From Anaeramoeba flamelloides (lineage: Eukaryota; Metamonada; Anaeramoebidae), in contig JANTQA010000016.1 in NCBI GenBank assembly GCA_027625915.1, positions 1,803,001 through 1,867,000 of the forward strand: DNA of 64,000 nt. Reading direction: 5' to 3'. The notes under the pieces are model-generated. The model searched no databases, was not told where the DNA came from, and saw only the letters and a list, made by a program, of their open reading frames with translations. Below, in pieces: positions 12,205-23,242 of this stretch. A program made the position numbers and the translations under genes. Positions within the stretch are counted from its first letter, which is position 1; each line of letters starts with the position of its first letter.

Positions 12205-12816
12205 AAATAAACTATTTTTTAAAAATTTTGACTCACTTTAGAATGTTAATGGAAGTTGTTTTGAGGATTTTATCCAGTATTCTTATCAAAAAAATATTTT
12301 CAAATTTTTGGATCAGAATCATTTTTTCTAATTCAGAAGATTTTAGTTTCTCTTTTTCTTTTTTTTTGTTTTTTTTTTTCTTTTTTTTTCCAAATATTTT
12401 TGTTTTGATTTTTCAAATTTTTGATTTTTTTTTTGAACGAGATCAAATTGTAAAAAAAAAAAGATCTCTGAAAAGACAAATAATCACTTAAGAAAATTGA
12501 GACTATGTGATGTCTTTTAAAATGATTTTAATTATTAGTAAAAAATCTTCTTGTTAACTTTTTTTCAATGAAAGTTCAGTAATAAAAAATATCAGTAAAA
12601 CTCTTTTCAAAAATTGTGACTCACTTTTTTTTAGTTTTTGGTTTTATTTTTTTTATAAATTTTAAAAGATCATGGTTTTTATATATTTAGAATGATTTAA
12701 AATTGAAGTAAAAAACAGATTTTTCGCATCTGTTGTTCTTGAATACTAAAGGATATTTTTTTTTTTTCTTTTCAATTTATTATTTCAGAAAGTCACAATT
12801 TTTGAAATGGTGTTTA
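12205..12816. mobile_element. B-family TIR element, copy 2, uninterrupted
   Basis: The left TIR contains AAAAATTTTGACTCAC and the right TIR, inverted, CATTTCAAAAATTGTGACTT. A third copy in the left orientation, TTTTCAAAAATTGTGACTCA, lies at about 12602-12622, some 200 bp from the right end. This complete copy shows that 9157-9853 is an insertion in its relative. No coding capacity. Confidence 0.7.
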
Positions 12817-13448
12817 TATTACTGAAAACTTGTTTTTGTTTTATAATATATATAAATATATATATAAGCTATTTCTAAAAAAAAGGGTCAAATTAATTTT
12901 AAAATATCTTTATTAAACCTAAATTCCAATAAAAATATTTAAATACCCAACATTATTAAAAACCATTTATAAATTCTCAATAATAACCCAATTTGTTTGT
13001 CTGTATGAAATTATATTTTTAAAAGATATGATAAATTTCTGAGCTCGATTTTATATGATATTTTTTAGGTTGAAAATTAGTGATTATTATTTTCTTTTTG
13101 ATAGAAAAAATCGTTTTCCTAATAGTATTAATCTCAAAAAAATTTTCAAATAGAATTGAAAACTTATAACTGTATTTTATATTTTCAAAAAATTGTTGTA
13201 TCTCTACCATATTGCGATTTTTTTAGTGAATTTAATCATACCCCAGTTTACCCAAAAAACGTGTGTAAATTTTTTTCATTTTTTGTAAATATCTTGATTG
13301 ATATATTTTTAATATACACCCAATAGGGATGAATCCAACAAATATTAATATTTTTCTTAATTTTATCTTACCAATTAACGAATAATAAAAACTAACAAAG
13401 AGGATTTAATTTTTAATCTAAAAAATAAATTGACACACCCTTTCTAAA

Positions 13449-13987
13449 ATAAACTATATTCCAAAAATTTGGACACAGTTTAAACAGTGGAAAGAACATC
13501 AATACCACACTTTAAATTCAATTTGGAAAGAATTTTGATTTTACAAACTATTTCATTTTTTGTCTTTTTTGTTTTCTTTTTATTTCCTTTTTTGTAGTTA
13601 CGTAATCTGTTTCGTTAGATCTGGAAATTTTTTTTTCAATGGTTGATAGAAGGATAGTGTTGAGTTTGTTAAATTGAAAAATAACATACAATTGGTAGAT
13701 GGTATCTTAACATTTGATCGATCAACAATTGCTGGTGAAATTTCAACAAATTTACAAACACATTTTTTGTTCAGCTCGTTTCATTATTTTGGACACACTG
13801 GTTTTTATTTTTTCGTTTTATATTTTTTTCTTTTATTTGAATTAAAATGATTACTTATTAAAACATTAATACTGGGTAACTTAAATGTGGTTTTATATTA
13901 GGTTTGGAAAAATACAATAAATTGAGTATTTTTTTTTGCCTTTTTTTGATTTTGGGTGTGTACAAATATTTGGAATGTGGTTTATAT
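13449..13987. mobile_element. M1 TIR element, copy a (mariner-like MITE)
   Basis: TIRs start TAAACTATATTCCAAAAATT at the left and end with the inverse at the right. TA at the tips suggests a TA target, as in Tc1/mariner. An internal motif ATTATTTTGGACACAC at about 13784-13799 repeats the inner part of the left TIR. It sits about 55 bp beyond the SAPS stop codon. It aligns along its full length in inverse orientation to copy e (36248). No transposase. Confidence 0.75.
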
Positions 13988-14042
13988 ATATAGCATATCC
14001 ACATGCAATTTTACCACCAATGGACATATTTCATTTACATTA

Positions 14043-17000
14043 TTATTGAAATGTTTCAAAGGAAAATAACTTGAATAAATAATTAAAAATAATTAAAAAA
14101 AAAAAAAAAAAAATATTTACGGATTGTTGTTCATTATCTTCCAATTTATTGAAAGTCATTTCTTTTGCTGTTTGAATATACTGGCTTACATTGTTTTCTT
14201 GATCTTATATTTTTTTTTAAGTTATAAAATATTATTAATATTAAAAAATTTATTTTTCAATTTTTAAAGAAATATTATAAACTCTAATTCAAAATATTTA
14301 ACACACCAAAATATAATTTTTGAAAAAAAAAAATCCTATTGAAGCAATTATAGAAGAAACACCAAATTAAAACTGTTAAGTAATTGAAACACTTGCAATT
14401 ATTAATCATATTACAATACCAAAAAATCAAAAAACAAATATTTATTAATCAAAAATAAAAAAAAATAGTGTATCCAAAAATTGCAGTTATTACAACAGCA
14501 AAATGTATTGATAAATTTGTTGAAATTTTATAAAAAATTATTGATTGATCAAATAAAAAGACATCATGAACTAATTTTATTAGAGTTTTCTTGTATTTTG
14601 AAGAAGATACCGATAACCCGAAAAAAATTTTTTGATCCAACAAAACAGGCTGCGTAATTCAAAAAATTAAATAAAAACAAAAAAATGAAAAGATAAATAT
14701 TTTCAATATTTTGGTTAAATCAAAATTAATTCCAAATTGATGGAAATTGCTGTGTTGTAATTCTTTTAACTGTTTTAAGTGTGTAAAAAATTTTGAATTT
14801 TAGTTTATATCCTCTAAGAAAATTATTAATAAAAAAAAAATAAAATACCTTTTTTATCTAGTTTAACCATAATCTTGGCATTACAATAAAGTATTTCATT
14901 CTTATTATCCTTCTGATGTTTTTTCCACCATTGAATGAGAAAATTTTCAAATTGTAAACATTCTTGTAAATATTCTAGTTTTCTTTTCATAATCAATTTA
15001 TAAAATTTATAAAAAAATAATCTAAAATGATTGTTATATGGATGTTTAAAATAATAATTCTATAAAATAATATACGAATGGAATAAAATTAATTTATAAT
15101 ACAGATATAAAAATAAAAATAATGCAAAAAAGAAAAAAAAAAAAAAATTAAAAGTGCATTAATCTTTAATTATAATTCTCTTATAGATTAGTTTTTTTCA
15201 AATAAATAAATAAAAAAAATAATAATAAATAAAGAAAAACTTACTGTTAGAAATATGAAAAAATCCTCTTCATAAATTACTTTATGAGAATTTTGGAATA
15301 TACTTAATTGACATAATATTTTTATTGTATAGAAATCAATTTGAGTTAAATTATGACATGTTTGCAAATTTGTAATGTTTTTTCTAAACCCTTCTGTAAG
15401 ATTTTTAATCCTATCAAAAATATCATTCATCTTCTCCTTATTTAATTGATATATTTCTTCATCATTCTTCTTAATATATATATGTAAATATTCGGAAATT
15501 AATTGGAATATCAACACATCCAAGGATTTGTAGACATTATCATTTTTTTCCAATATAATAATCAAACTATTGATTAACACAAGAATACTTTTACAGAATT
15601 TTTTATTGTGAAATTTTTTAATATTCAAATTTATTTTTTCAAAAATTTTTAAAAGCAATAAATAAGACTGATTTCTTTTTTTAACATCATTTGCGAATAA
15701 ATTATCAATTAATTGCATTTGTAGTTTTGGGTTCAGTAAATTCTTTAAATTCATAAAATATAATTTAGAATTAGGTTAATTAAGAATAGAAAAATAAAAG
15801 AAATATAGATATTTTTTGATAATTAGAAATTATTTGAATTACAATAAATACACAAATTTTTAAAAAATTAAAGCGGTTGAAAACACCTTGGAAGCGGATA
15901 AGATATAAAAGATTTTTCAAAAATATTGACCCACGTTGTAATATTATTGAAAGTTTTTTTTGCTAAGTTTTATGCTATATTCTTATTTGTTAAAAATTAT
16001 TTTCAATTTTTAGATCAGAATAATTTTTTTTTAAATTCATCAAATTTTTGTTTTGCTTTTTCAAATTTTGGTTTTTCTTTTTCCTCTATTTTTTTTTTTT
16101 TTCTTTCTTGTACTTTCTTTAGTAATTTTTTTTTTTTTTTTTTTTTTTTGTTAATCTTCTTTTTAAAAAAAAATTAATTCAAGTTGAAAAAAAAGTATGT
16201 GTGGGAAAAAAAATCTTCGAAAATAAGTATAAACATTTAAAAAAGTGAGACTATGTAATGCATTTTAAAATGTAATCATTGATATGTAGAAAAAAAATAT
16301 GTTATCCTTTTTTCAGTGAAAGTTTCAGGTATAAAAAATCCTTGTTACTTATTTCAAAAATTGTGATTAATTTTTTTTTAGATTTTGGTTTTATTTTTTT
16401 ATAATTTTAAAAATAGCAAGAATTTATTTCTTATATTAATTAAAAAGTAATTTTTTTTTTAGTATTTAAGGGAGGGGTTATTAGTCCCTTTTTTTTGTCG
16501 TTAGTATTTTTTTAATTTAAGAAATAAACCAAAAATTTAAATAAATTTTGGTTTAATTTCTTAAATTAAAAAAAAAACCGCCGTTAGGATTTCTTGAGTT
16601 TTCTGTTTATTTGTGAAATGTTCTAGGTTTTTTGATGTTTTCTATTTTATTTGGAAAATCAATAGATTTTCGATAGGTTTTCTTGAGTTTTCTGTTTTTT
16701 TTTTGTTAAATCAACATTGATAGAAGAGTATCATAAATAAAAATAAAAGAAAAAAAAAAAAAAAAAGGGAGAGGAGAAAATACCTTAAAAATTAAGTTTT
16801 TTTTATCGTTTACACAATATATTAAACCCAAAAGAAAGTCAAAAGAATAACTTTTTTCAATATTTTTTATAAAATCTTCTAAAATTGATAATGCCTTATT
16901 TTTCTTCTTCATGCAATATTTAAAATCATCATTTAAAAATAAAATAAGCTATTTTTTAAAAATAATTATACAAAATGTAAAAAAAATATAATTTTTACAA

Positions 17001-17681
17001 TTGAATTAATAATAATCAGAGATTATAATGAAATTAATATTTTATTAAAAAATATTTAGTTTAAAAATATAATTGAATAAAAGAGATAGTTATAATTGAT
17101 TGAGAAAAAACCCTTTATAATATCTTTCAAACTAATTTATATAAGGCTAAAGTATTATTGTTTGAAAAATTATTTCAATAGTTTTTTAAAAAAAAAGTTA
17201 TAAAATTATTTTGTATATATATATATATATATATAATAAAATTCAAAATTTTTAACACAGCTAAAACAGTTCAAAGAATCATAATAATAATATAATTTAT
17301 TTTTTTCTATTTTTTCCCTTGTTGAATTTCCTTTTTATTGGGAAGAAGAGTTACTAAGGAGAAAAATCAAGTGGTTACCTACTAATACTGGAAGGACAGA
17401 AACTAGTCGGTATGGGTAACTTGAAAATAAAAAGAAAAGACAAAAACAAAAACTGGAACGATCAAAAAAGATTGGATCAAAAAGAAAAAAAATGGCAGCT
17501 ACTAAACAACTACCTCTCAACGAAGCATTCACGATTTCTTAGAAATAATTAAACGACAAAATTTTAAATAAAAGGATCGTGTCTGTTTTAATGAGTGTTC
17601 TTGATAAAAATGGACAGTTGGTTTTTTTTTTTGATTTTTTATCAACTGTCAATAAAAAATATTTTTTTTTGTTTACTAACT

Positions 17682-17724
<43 letters not shown>

Positions 17725-20700
17725 TTCTTTTTGTTTTTTCAACCAATAAAAAAATTGGAACCAGCTCGATTCCAAAATATTTTTTTTTTCTTTATCATCT
17801 AAATTACTAATTTACCATGAGTAATCAGAGCTGTAAGAGGATCTTTGATCACTCCCTTCAACCAATAAAAAAAAAAATAATAATATAATTTCATTCAAAT
17901 TCGAAATAATTTTTATTTTTGAAAAAAAAAGGAAAATCCTTTTTTTATCTTTTGGTTTTTTGTTTTCATTTAATTTTTTGAATTACGCAGCCTGTTTTGT
18001 TGGATCAAAAAATTTTTTTCGAACAGTGGTTATAAGGTTAAAGTTGGGTTATTCGAAATAGAAGAACTCTCATAAAATTAGTTGATGGTTTCTAACCAGT
18101 TGATCGATCAATATTCCTAATAGAATTTATACAAATTTATCAATATATTTTTTTTGTTTTGCCAATCTACATTTTTTTTAACACGCCGATAATTTATTAG
18201 TATTGATAATTATTTTTTTTTTGTTTTCTGGGTATTGTAATTTATAAACAATTGTTAACATTTCAATTAGTTAATGGTTCTAATTTGGTATTTATTCTAG
18301 AATTGATTCAATAAGAATTTTTTTTCACAAATTCAATTTTGGCGTGTTAAAAATTTTGTATTGGAGTTTATATATAAATCGAAGAATTAATATAATTCAG
18401 TTCTCTTTATTTGTTAAATTTACCTTTAAATTTGTGTATTTTATTTTTTTTTTTTTTTATTTTTGAAGAGAGAAAATTGCCTTTCTCCTGTGTGCCCTAA
18501 TTTCTAAACTTTTTTTTAGAAATTTTGTTAAAGAATCACAAATTTTATTATCACTTACTAATGATAATATATATGATGAATTCTTTTTATTAATAATATC
18601 GGAGATATTATTAATTTTTTTTTTTTTTCAAAAAATTCAGATATCCAGATTTTTTCGATTTATTTTATAGGCCGGACAGTCCCATAAAAAAATGATCGAA
18701 ATCTTCAATGATATCAATATTTAACTTTTCTTTACATAAATCACAATTTTTATTTTTATTTTTACTTGTTACATAGGAGTACCTATTTAAACAATTAGTA
18801 AAATTTCGAAATTTTAGAATTGTTTTTTGAAGCTTTCCAGTTTAAATATTTTTGTTGTTTGAAATTGCAATTTTGTTGTTTTATAATTTTTTAGATATTG
18901 TTGAACTTTCCAACTAGGTGAATTTTCCAATTCGGTTAATCGAAAAACTTTTAATTCTAAATCTAATAATTTTAATCCCTTAGTGTGCCAATTAATATTT
19001 TCATTTTCCAATTTTCGAAAATTTAGTATTGTTTTTAATTTTTTTAAATTTAAGAAATCTAATTTTTTCTATCAATTTATATTTTCTTCGGTATATTTTT
19101 TAATCTAGCGAGATCAATTTTTGCTTCAGTTTTATAAATTAATCGAGGTGAATGGATATTAATTTGTAAGAAATTTGTGACTGATTTATTGATAAATCTA
19201 TCAATTCTTTCAAAATCATTTTGTTTCAAGTCAAATATTTCAATACCATAATAAAGTTGACTTAAAATGAGAGCTTTGAAAGAAGTTATTTTGACTCCAT
19301 TGTTGAGTTTATTTTGTTGAAACAATCGATTAAGTGTTTCCAAGGACTTTTCCACTTTTTTGAAATTATATTCAAGATGTGTGTTTTTTTTCTAACCAAA
19401 TCCCAAGATAAAAAATATCTTTTAATTCTTTTTTTATATTTGTTTTTTTTTATTATGTGGGTTCATCCCGAATCTTTTTTATTATTTCAAAAAATCCTTT
19501 CTGAATTAATTTTTAGAGAGATTAATGGCCCTTTCATAATAAGAATAAGATTATCTGCATACATTTGAACATGAACAGCTAAAGTTTTTAACTTTTCTAG
19601 TAGGAAATGAGATATAAATGAGAAGAGAATTGGTGATAAGAAATCTCCTTGATAAACTCCAATTCCTTCTTTTTTGTAATATCTCAAGAGCCAATTTTTA
19701 ATTGTTTCATTTTTGATAAATTTTTTAATAGATTGATATATTAACGAGTGTTGTATAGAGTCAAAATATTTTTGTATGTCTATAGTAACTACAAAGTATT
19801 CTGTATTTTTATTTTTATTTTTTATTTTTTTAAATTTTCTTAATAAATTTAAAACAGCAATTCTTGTTCCAAAATATTTTTTAAATCCAATTATTTTTTT
19901 TTGAAATCAAGTCCCATGAGTCTTGAATTCCAATGTATATTAATTTTAAAAAAAAATCTTGGAAGTGATTGATTTATAGAGATAGGTCGATAATTTAATG
20001 GTTCGCCTTCATCCCCCCGATTTATGAATAAATAATAAATTTCTTTTTTTTAATAAAATTTATACTTTTTTCAGTTTCGTCTGTTATCCAATTTAAAAAA
20101 ATATTTTGAACTATTTTAATAAAATAATTATAATTTAATAAATATTGAATTGGTTGGTTTTTTATAAACTTATAATGATTTATTTTGTCAAATTCTTTAA
20201 CTGATTTATTTTTTTTGAAATTTGATTATTTCTTTAATTTTATCTTGATCAAAAATTTCCTTTATGTAAATTGGATTTAATGAATTTTTATTAATTTTTA
20301 AATTTTTTTAATATAATTAATTATATTTGTATTAGGTTTTTGACTAATTGATTTTACAAAATCGTTATACACTGTGAATATGGTTTCATTATTTAAAAAC
20401 ATTTTTGTAGAAGTTTCTCTTATTTTATTTAATGTTTTCCAAAAAGTTTTTATTTTTATTATATTCTTCATTTATTTGATTAAGTAATTTTAAGTAATTT
20501 AATTCATTAATTTTTTTTGATTTTATGTAAAGTTTCATTTTTTATCAAACAATTTATAAAGTAAATTATTAATTTTTAATTTATCTTGTTTGATATCAAA
20601 TACTATTCTTTCTTTCTGTTATATTTTTTTTTAAATAAAATAAAATTTTCTTCATTTAAATTAAAATTCTGTCGAGAAAAGAATTGGAGAAAGTCTTCTT

Positions 20701-23242
20701 GAAAGGTTGGAATATCTTTAATTTTATAGATATCATTGATTTCCTAATTTGAGTTTATTTCAAATTTATTCATAATTGTATTATGATCACTAATAAAATT
20801 TTTGATAGTCTTTGATTTATTGAAATTTGTGCATTTTATTTATTGTGGGAATGAAGTAAAAAGACAAAATAATAGAGAAAATGAAGTAGAAATTATATAG
20901 ATATAATAATACTCAAAAGGGAAATCAAATTAAAGATTATTTACTGTATTTTTTTTTTTTTTTTTTTTGTTTTTCAAATAAATATAAATTTTGATAATTT
21001 TTTTTTTTTTTTGATAAAATAATAATAATAACAATGTCATTAGGTTTTCTTGAGCGTTTTGCTTATTAAGAAAATTAATAAATTTTCGTTAGGTTTTCAT
21101 GAGTTTTCTATTTAATTTGTGAAGTGTTCTAGGTTTTTTTGATTTTTCTAATTTATTTGGAAAATCTATTGATTTTCGTTAGGTTTTTTTGAGTTTTCTA
21201 TTTAATTTGTGAAGTGTTCTAGGTTTTTTTGATGTTTTCTATTTTATTTGTGAAGTGTTCTATGTTTTTTTACTTTAGAAATAAAAACCTAACGAAAATC
21301 AATAGAACTTCACAAATAAAATAGAAAACCTCAAAAAAGCCTAGAGCACTTAACAGATAAAACTGAAAACCCTGAGAAAATATATTAGTTTTTTTTTCTT
21401 TTTATTTTCATTCTGAAAATCTATTGGCTTTTAGAATAAAACAGAATTCCTCAAAAAAAGCGCTGTTAGTTTTTCTAGAACTTGTAAGAATAGCTTAAAA
21501 TCTTTGATTTTCCTCCATTCTTTTGAATTCTGGAAAATATAGGCACTTGGGGGTGCTCTATGACACTCTACGGCACTCTACGGCACTTGACGACATTCCA
21601 CAAAAATAATTAAAATTTCACTTACTAATTATAATATAAATGATAGATTCATTTTTTAATGGGATCAGAGATATTATGAATTTTTTTATTATTTTTATAT
21701 AATCCAGATTTTTCGATTTTTTTCATAGATGACACTTCGAGACACTCTACAACAGAAAATGATTGAAATCTGCAATTGTTTCAATATTTAACTTTTTCTT
21801 TACAAAAATCACAATTTTTGTTTTTGTTTTTACAGGTTACATGGGAGCATCTATTCAAACAATTAGTAAAATTTGAAAAAAACTGCTAATTGAGAAAATA
21901 CATTTGAACAAATAATATTTTACCATATTGTTCACAAATAAATCTCTACTGGCTTTCAAATTCTTACAAGAAAAGAAGAAGCATTGTTTTTTCTTTTTCA
22001 TTTTTAATTTCAATGATAAAAAATTCTTGAATTAAAATGGTGATTAAAAGTAAACAGTTGGTAAGTGTTAGTTCTATTCTTAGTCCTTAAACCAAAATGT
22101 AGGGATCAAATTAGTCCCTTAAAAAATATTTTGTTCTTTGTTTTCTTTTTGAATAATTCTTTCTTTTAGAAGACGGAAGTAAAGTATCGCACAAATAGAG
22201 GCTTTTTTCATAAAAATTCAATGTTAGAGAGAACTAAATTTGGTGCTGTGTAATTAGATAAAGTTGTTTTAAAAAAATGTTACTCAAAAAGATTATAATG
22301 GATTACATAAAAAATAGGTAGATGAAAGTCGATCAGCTGTTTGAGGATACTGTTTGAAAAATTTTTTTTAAACAACCTCGCAAACAGATCAGATAATTAA
22401 GAAATAATTGTTTGGTGGTAACAAGAGAAATTGACTTTTTGGAACCAGCATAGAACGGATTGATATTCTTTTTCAAAAATAGACAGAAGGTATGAATTGT
22501 AAGATTGTTTGTAAGTGTAAAAAACTTTTCTTAATTTTCCAAATATATGTCTGGCTCGAAAATAACACAAAACGACAATTCCTTATTCTTCTCTTTTTTT
22601 TTTTTTTTTTGTTTACGCTATTTGTGAATGCAAAATTTCTCAAAATAATAAAAAGAAAAAGATGGGATCATTACTTGTAGAGAGTCATCTAATAATTTTG
22701 AAAGAATATCAAAATAAATTTTACGATCATCCTTGTTATCATTCATGATCATATTAACATGAAAAATAACATTAAATAGTTCTTGTTTGCTTTCTAAAGC
22801 TTCTGTTATTATTGAAGTAGGGCTAATAAGCCAATTTACAAATAAATTATGATTCCTAAGAAAGTTTATTTTGTTTTTGTTTTGTTTTTGTTTAGTATTT
22901 TTTCCACCAAATATCATATTATTATTTGTGGTGAGAACAAAAAGAAAGATTTACTCTTGATCGATTTGATTTTTTTTTGGAGAAAACAGAAAAGGAAATA
23001 TCTTTTCAAAATTGTTCGGATCTTGTATGCTATTATTTATTAAAAAAATTTGAAAAAGACGAAAGTAAGATTTTTTTGTTTCTTGTTCAAAAAAATAAAA
23101 AAAAATAAAAAAAAGCTGAAAAGATTTACAATTGCTCGAATTCACGATTTTGATATTTGAGTTTCGTTACGAATAATTTATTATTTAGAATTTTTGGGAT
23201 GTCTGGTTGTTCCTGATTAATCAAATTCTCTATTTGTTCCAT
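14043..23242 (-). CDS. SAPS-domain protein, PP6/SIT4 phosphatase regulatory subunit
   Basis: Eight exons: 23242-23130, 23029-22955, 22855-22675, 16948-16784, 15742-15245, 15059-14849, 14203-14121 and 14069-14043, giving 450 residues with phases matching at every junction. An in-frame stop precedes the ATG. The protein is all-helical and collinear with PPP6R/SIT4-associated proteins: IENLINQEQPDIPKILNN then YQNREFEQFI (family IDTLLE.....L then AQNRKLIEFL), SFDFLLGLIYCVND (family IMDLLLRLLTCIE), FKHPYNNHF (family FKYTWNNFL) and YLQECLQFENFLIQWW (family HLFQKCQLIERILEAW). It would bind the PP6/SIT4 catalytic subunit and act in cell-cycle, DNA-damage or traffic signalling. It is shorter than human PPP6R (about 800), lacking the acidic tail. 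Intron sizes are 100, 99, 5726, 1041, 185, 645 and 51 nt; the long ones hold transposons. The last 8-codon exon is the least certain part. Family assignment rests on pattern collinearity, not identity. Confidence 0.8.
14279..14811. mobile_element. M1 element, copy b, inside SAPS intron 6
   Basis: Bounded by TAAACTCTAATTCAAAATAT and the inverse ending AGTTTA. The internal motif, inverted, reads GTGTATCCAAAAAT near 14468. The intron is 645 nt; without this element it would be about 114 nt, close to the usual intron size here. Non-coding. Confidence 0.75.
15908..16440. mobile_element. B-family element, copy 3, in SAPS intron 4
   Basis: Begins TTTTTCAAAAATATTGACCC and follows copy 2 (12205) through its T-rich centre, GAGACTATGTAATGC and the internal motif TTTCAAAAATTGTGATTA near 16353. 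The right end is lost. It accounts for about half of the 1041-nt intron. Confidence 0.65.
16507..16710. repeat. Perfect-like palindrome plus T-type tandem repeat
   Basis: 16507-16576 is a palindrome of two ~32-bp arms (TTTAATTTAAGAAATAAACC and its inverse). It runs into a tandem array built on TTAGGTTTTCTTGAGTTTTC and TTGTGAAATGTTCTAGG that recurs at 21035-21375, 34000-34170 and 34450-34530. Lies in SAPS intron 4. Confidence 0.6.
17235..18374. mobile_element. M1 element, copy c, split by a nested insertion
   Basis: The left TIR reads AATTCAAAATTTTTAACACA and the right, inverted, ends TTGGAGTTTATATATA. The internal motif TTTTTTTAACACGCC is at about 18173. The element is broken between about 17330 and 17935 by element N. 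It lies in SAPS intron 3. Its TIR and internal motif both use the TAACAC form rather than GGACAC. Confidence 0.7.
17330..17935. mobile_element. Element N, copy 1, nested in M1 copy c
   Basis: Shares GAGTTAC, AAATCAAGTGGTTACC, GGTAACTTGAA, AAACAACTACC and a long T tract with 24145-24560. It is absent from all other M1 copies, so it is a later insertion. I found no clear TIRs. A 30-nt T run (about 17690-17719) may be an internal tail. Whether it is a SINE-like or DNA element is unknown. Confidence 0.5.
18470..20850 (-). mobile_element. Decayed APE-type LINE (non-LTR retrotransposon)
   Basis: Reading the minus strand from 20850 down, SDHNTI (about 20790) is the end of an AP-endonuclease domain. 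NYRPIS (near 20000) is followed by GFKKYFGTRIAVLNLL, VVTIDIQKYFDSI (near 19780), GVYQGDFLSPILF (near 19640) and QMYADN (19567-19550; the catalytic YADD has become YADN). Next come a thumb segment LSQLYYGIEIF (near 19240) and a C-terminal CDLC-x-H-x-CPAYK zinc-knuckle-like motif (18750-18660). Several frameshifts and stops interrupt the frame, so it is dead. The 5' part of the endonuclease is missing (5' truncation). It lies in SAPS intron 3 in the same orientation as the gene. The clade is not determined; the motif order fits the L1/CR1/Jockey-type APE group. Confidence 0.85.
21035..21475. repeat. T-type tandem array with inverted half
   Basis: Units of about 40-90 bp built on TTAGGTTTTCTTGAGTTTTC, TTTGTGAAGTGTTCTAGG and GAAAATCTATTGATTTTCG. 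From about 21275 the same motifs continue as their reverse complement (CCTAACGAAAATCAATAG, ACTTCACAAATAAAATAG), so the locus can fold into a long hairpin. It abuts the LINE tail fragment at 21480 and occurs beside LINE-tail sequence elsewhere. Confidence 0.65.
21480..21880 (-). mobile_element. Second LINE 3'-end fragment
   Basis: Matches the 3' end of the LINE at 18470-18790, including the CDFCKE remnant on the minus strand near 21800. It carries a short repeated decamer ACTCTACGGC at 21575-21600 and a related form at 21735-21750. A 5'-truncated copy. Confidence 0.6.

Noticed and set aside
12192-12491. 99-codon frame beginning MYKYKINYFLKI
   Set aside because: It lies in a B element and is made of poly-T-encoded Phe; other copies of B do not keep the frame.
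21035-21375. CRISPR-like array
   Set aside because: Units are degenerate, spacing is irregular, half are inverted, and the genome is eukaryotic.
14043-23242. PP2A B56 (PR61) regulatory subunit as identity of the SAPS gene
   Set aside because: The helical pattern was first reminiscent of B56, but exon order and motifs (YQNREFEQFI, FKHPYNNHF, YLQECLQFENFLIQWW) align with SAPS and not with B56.
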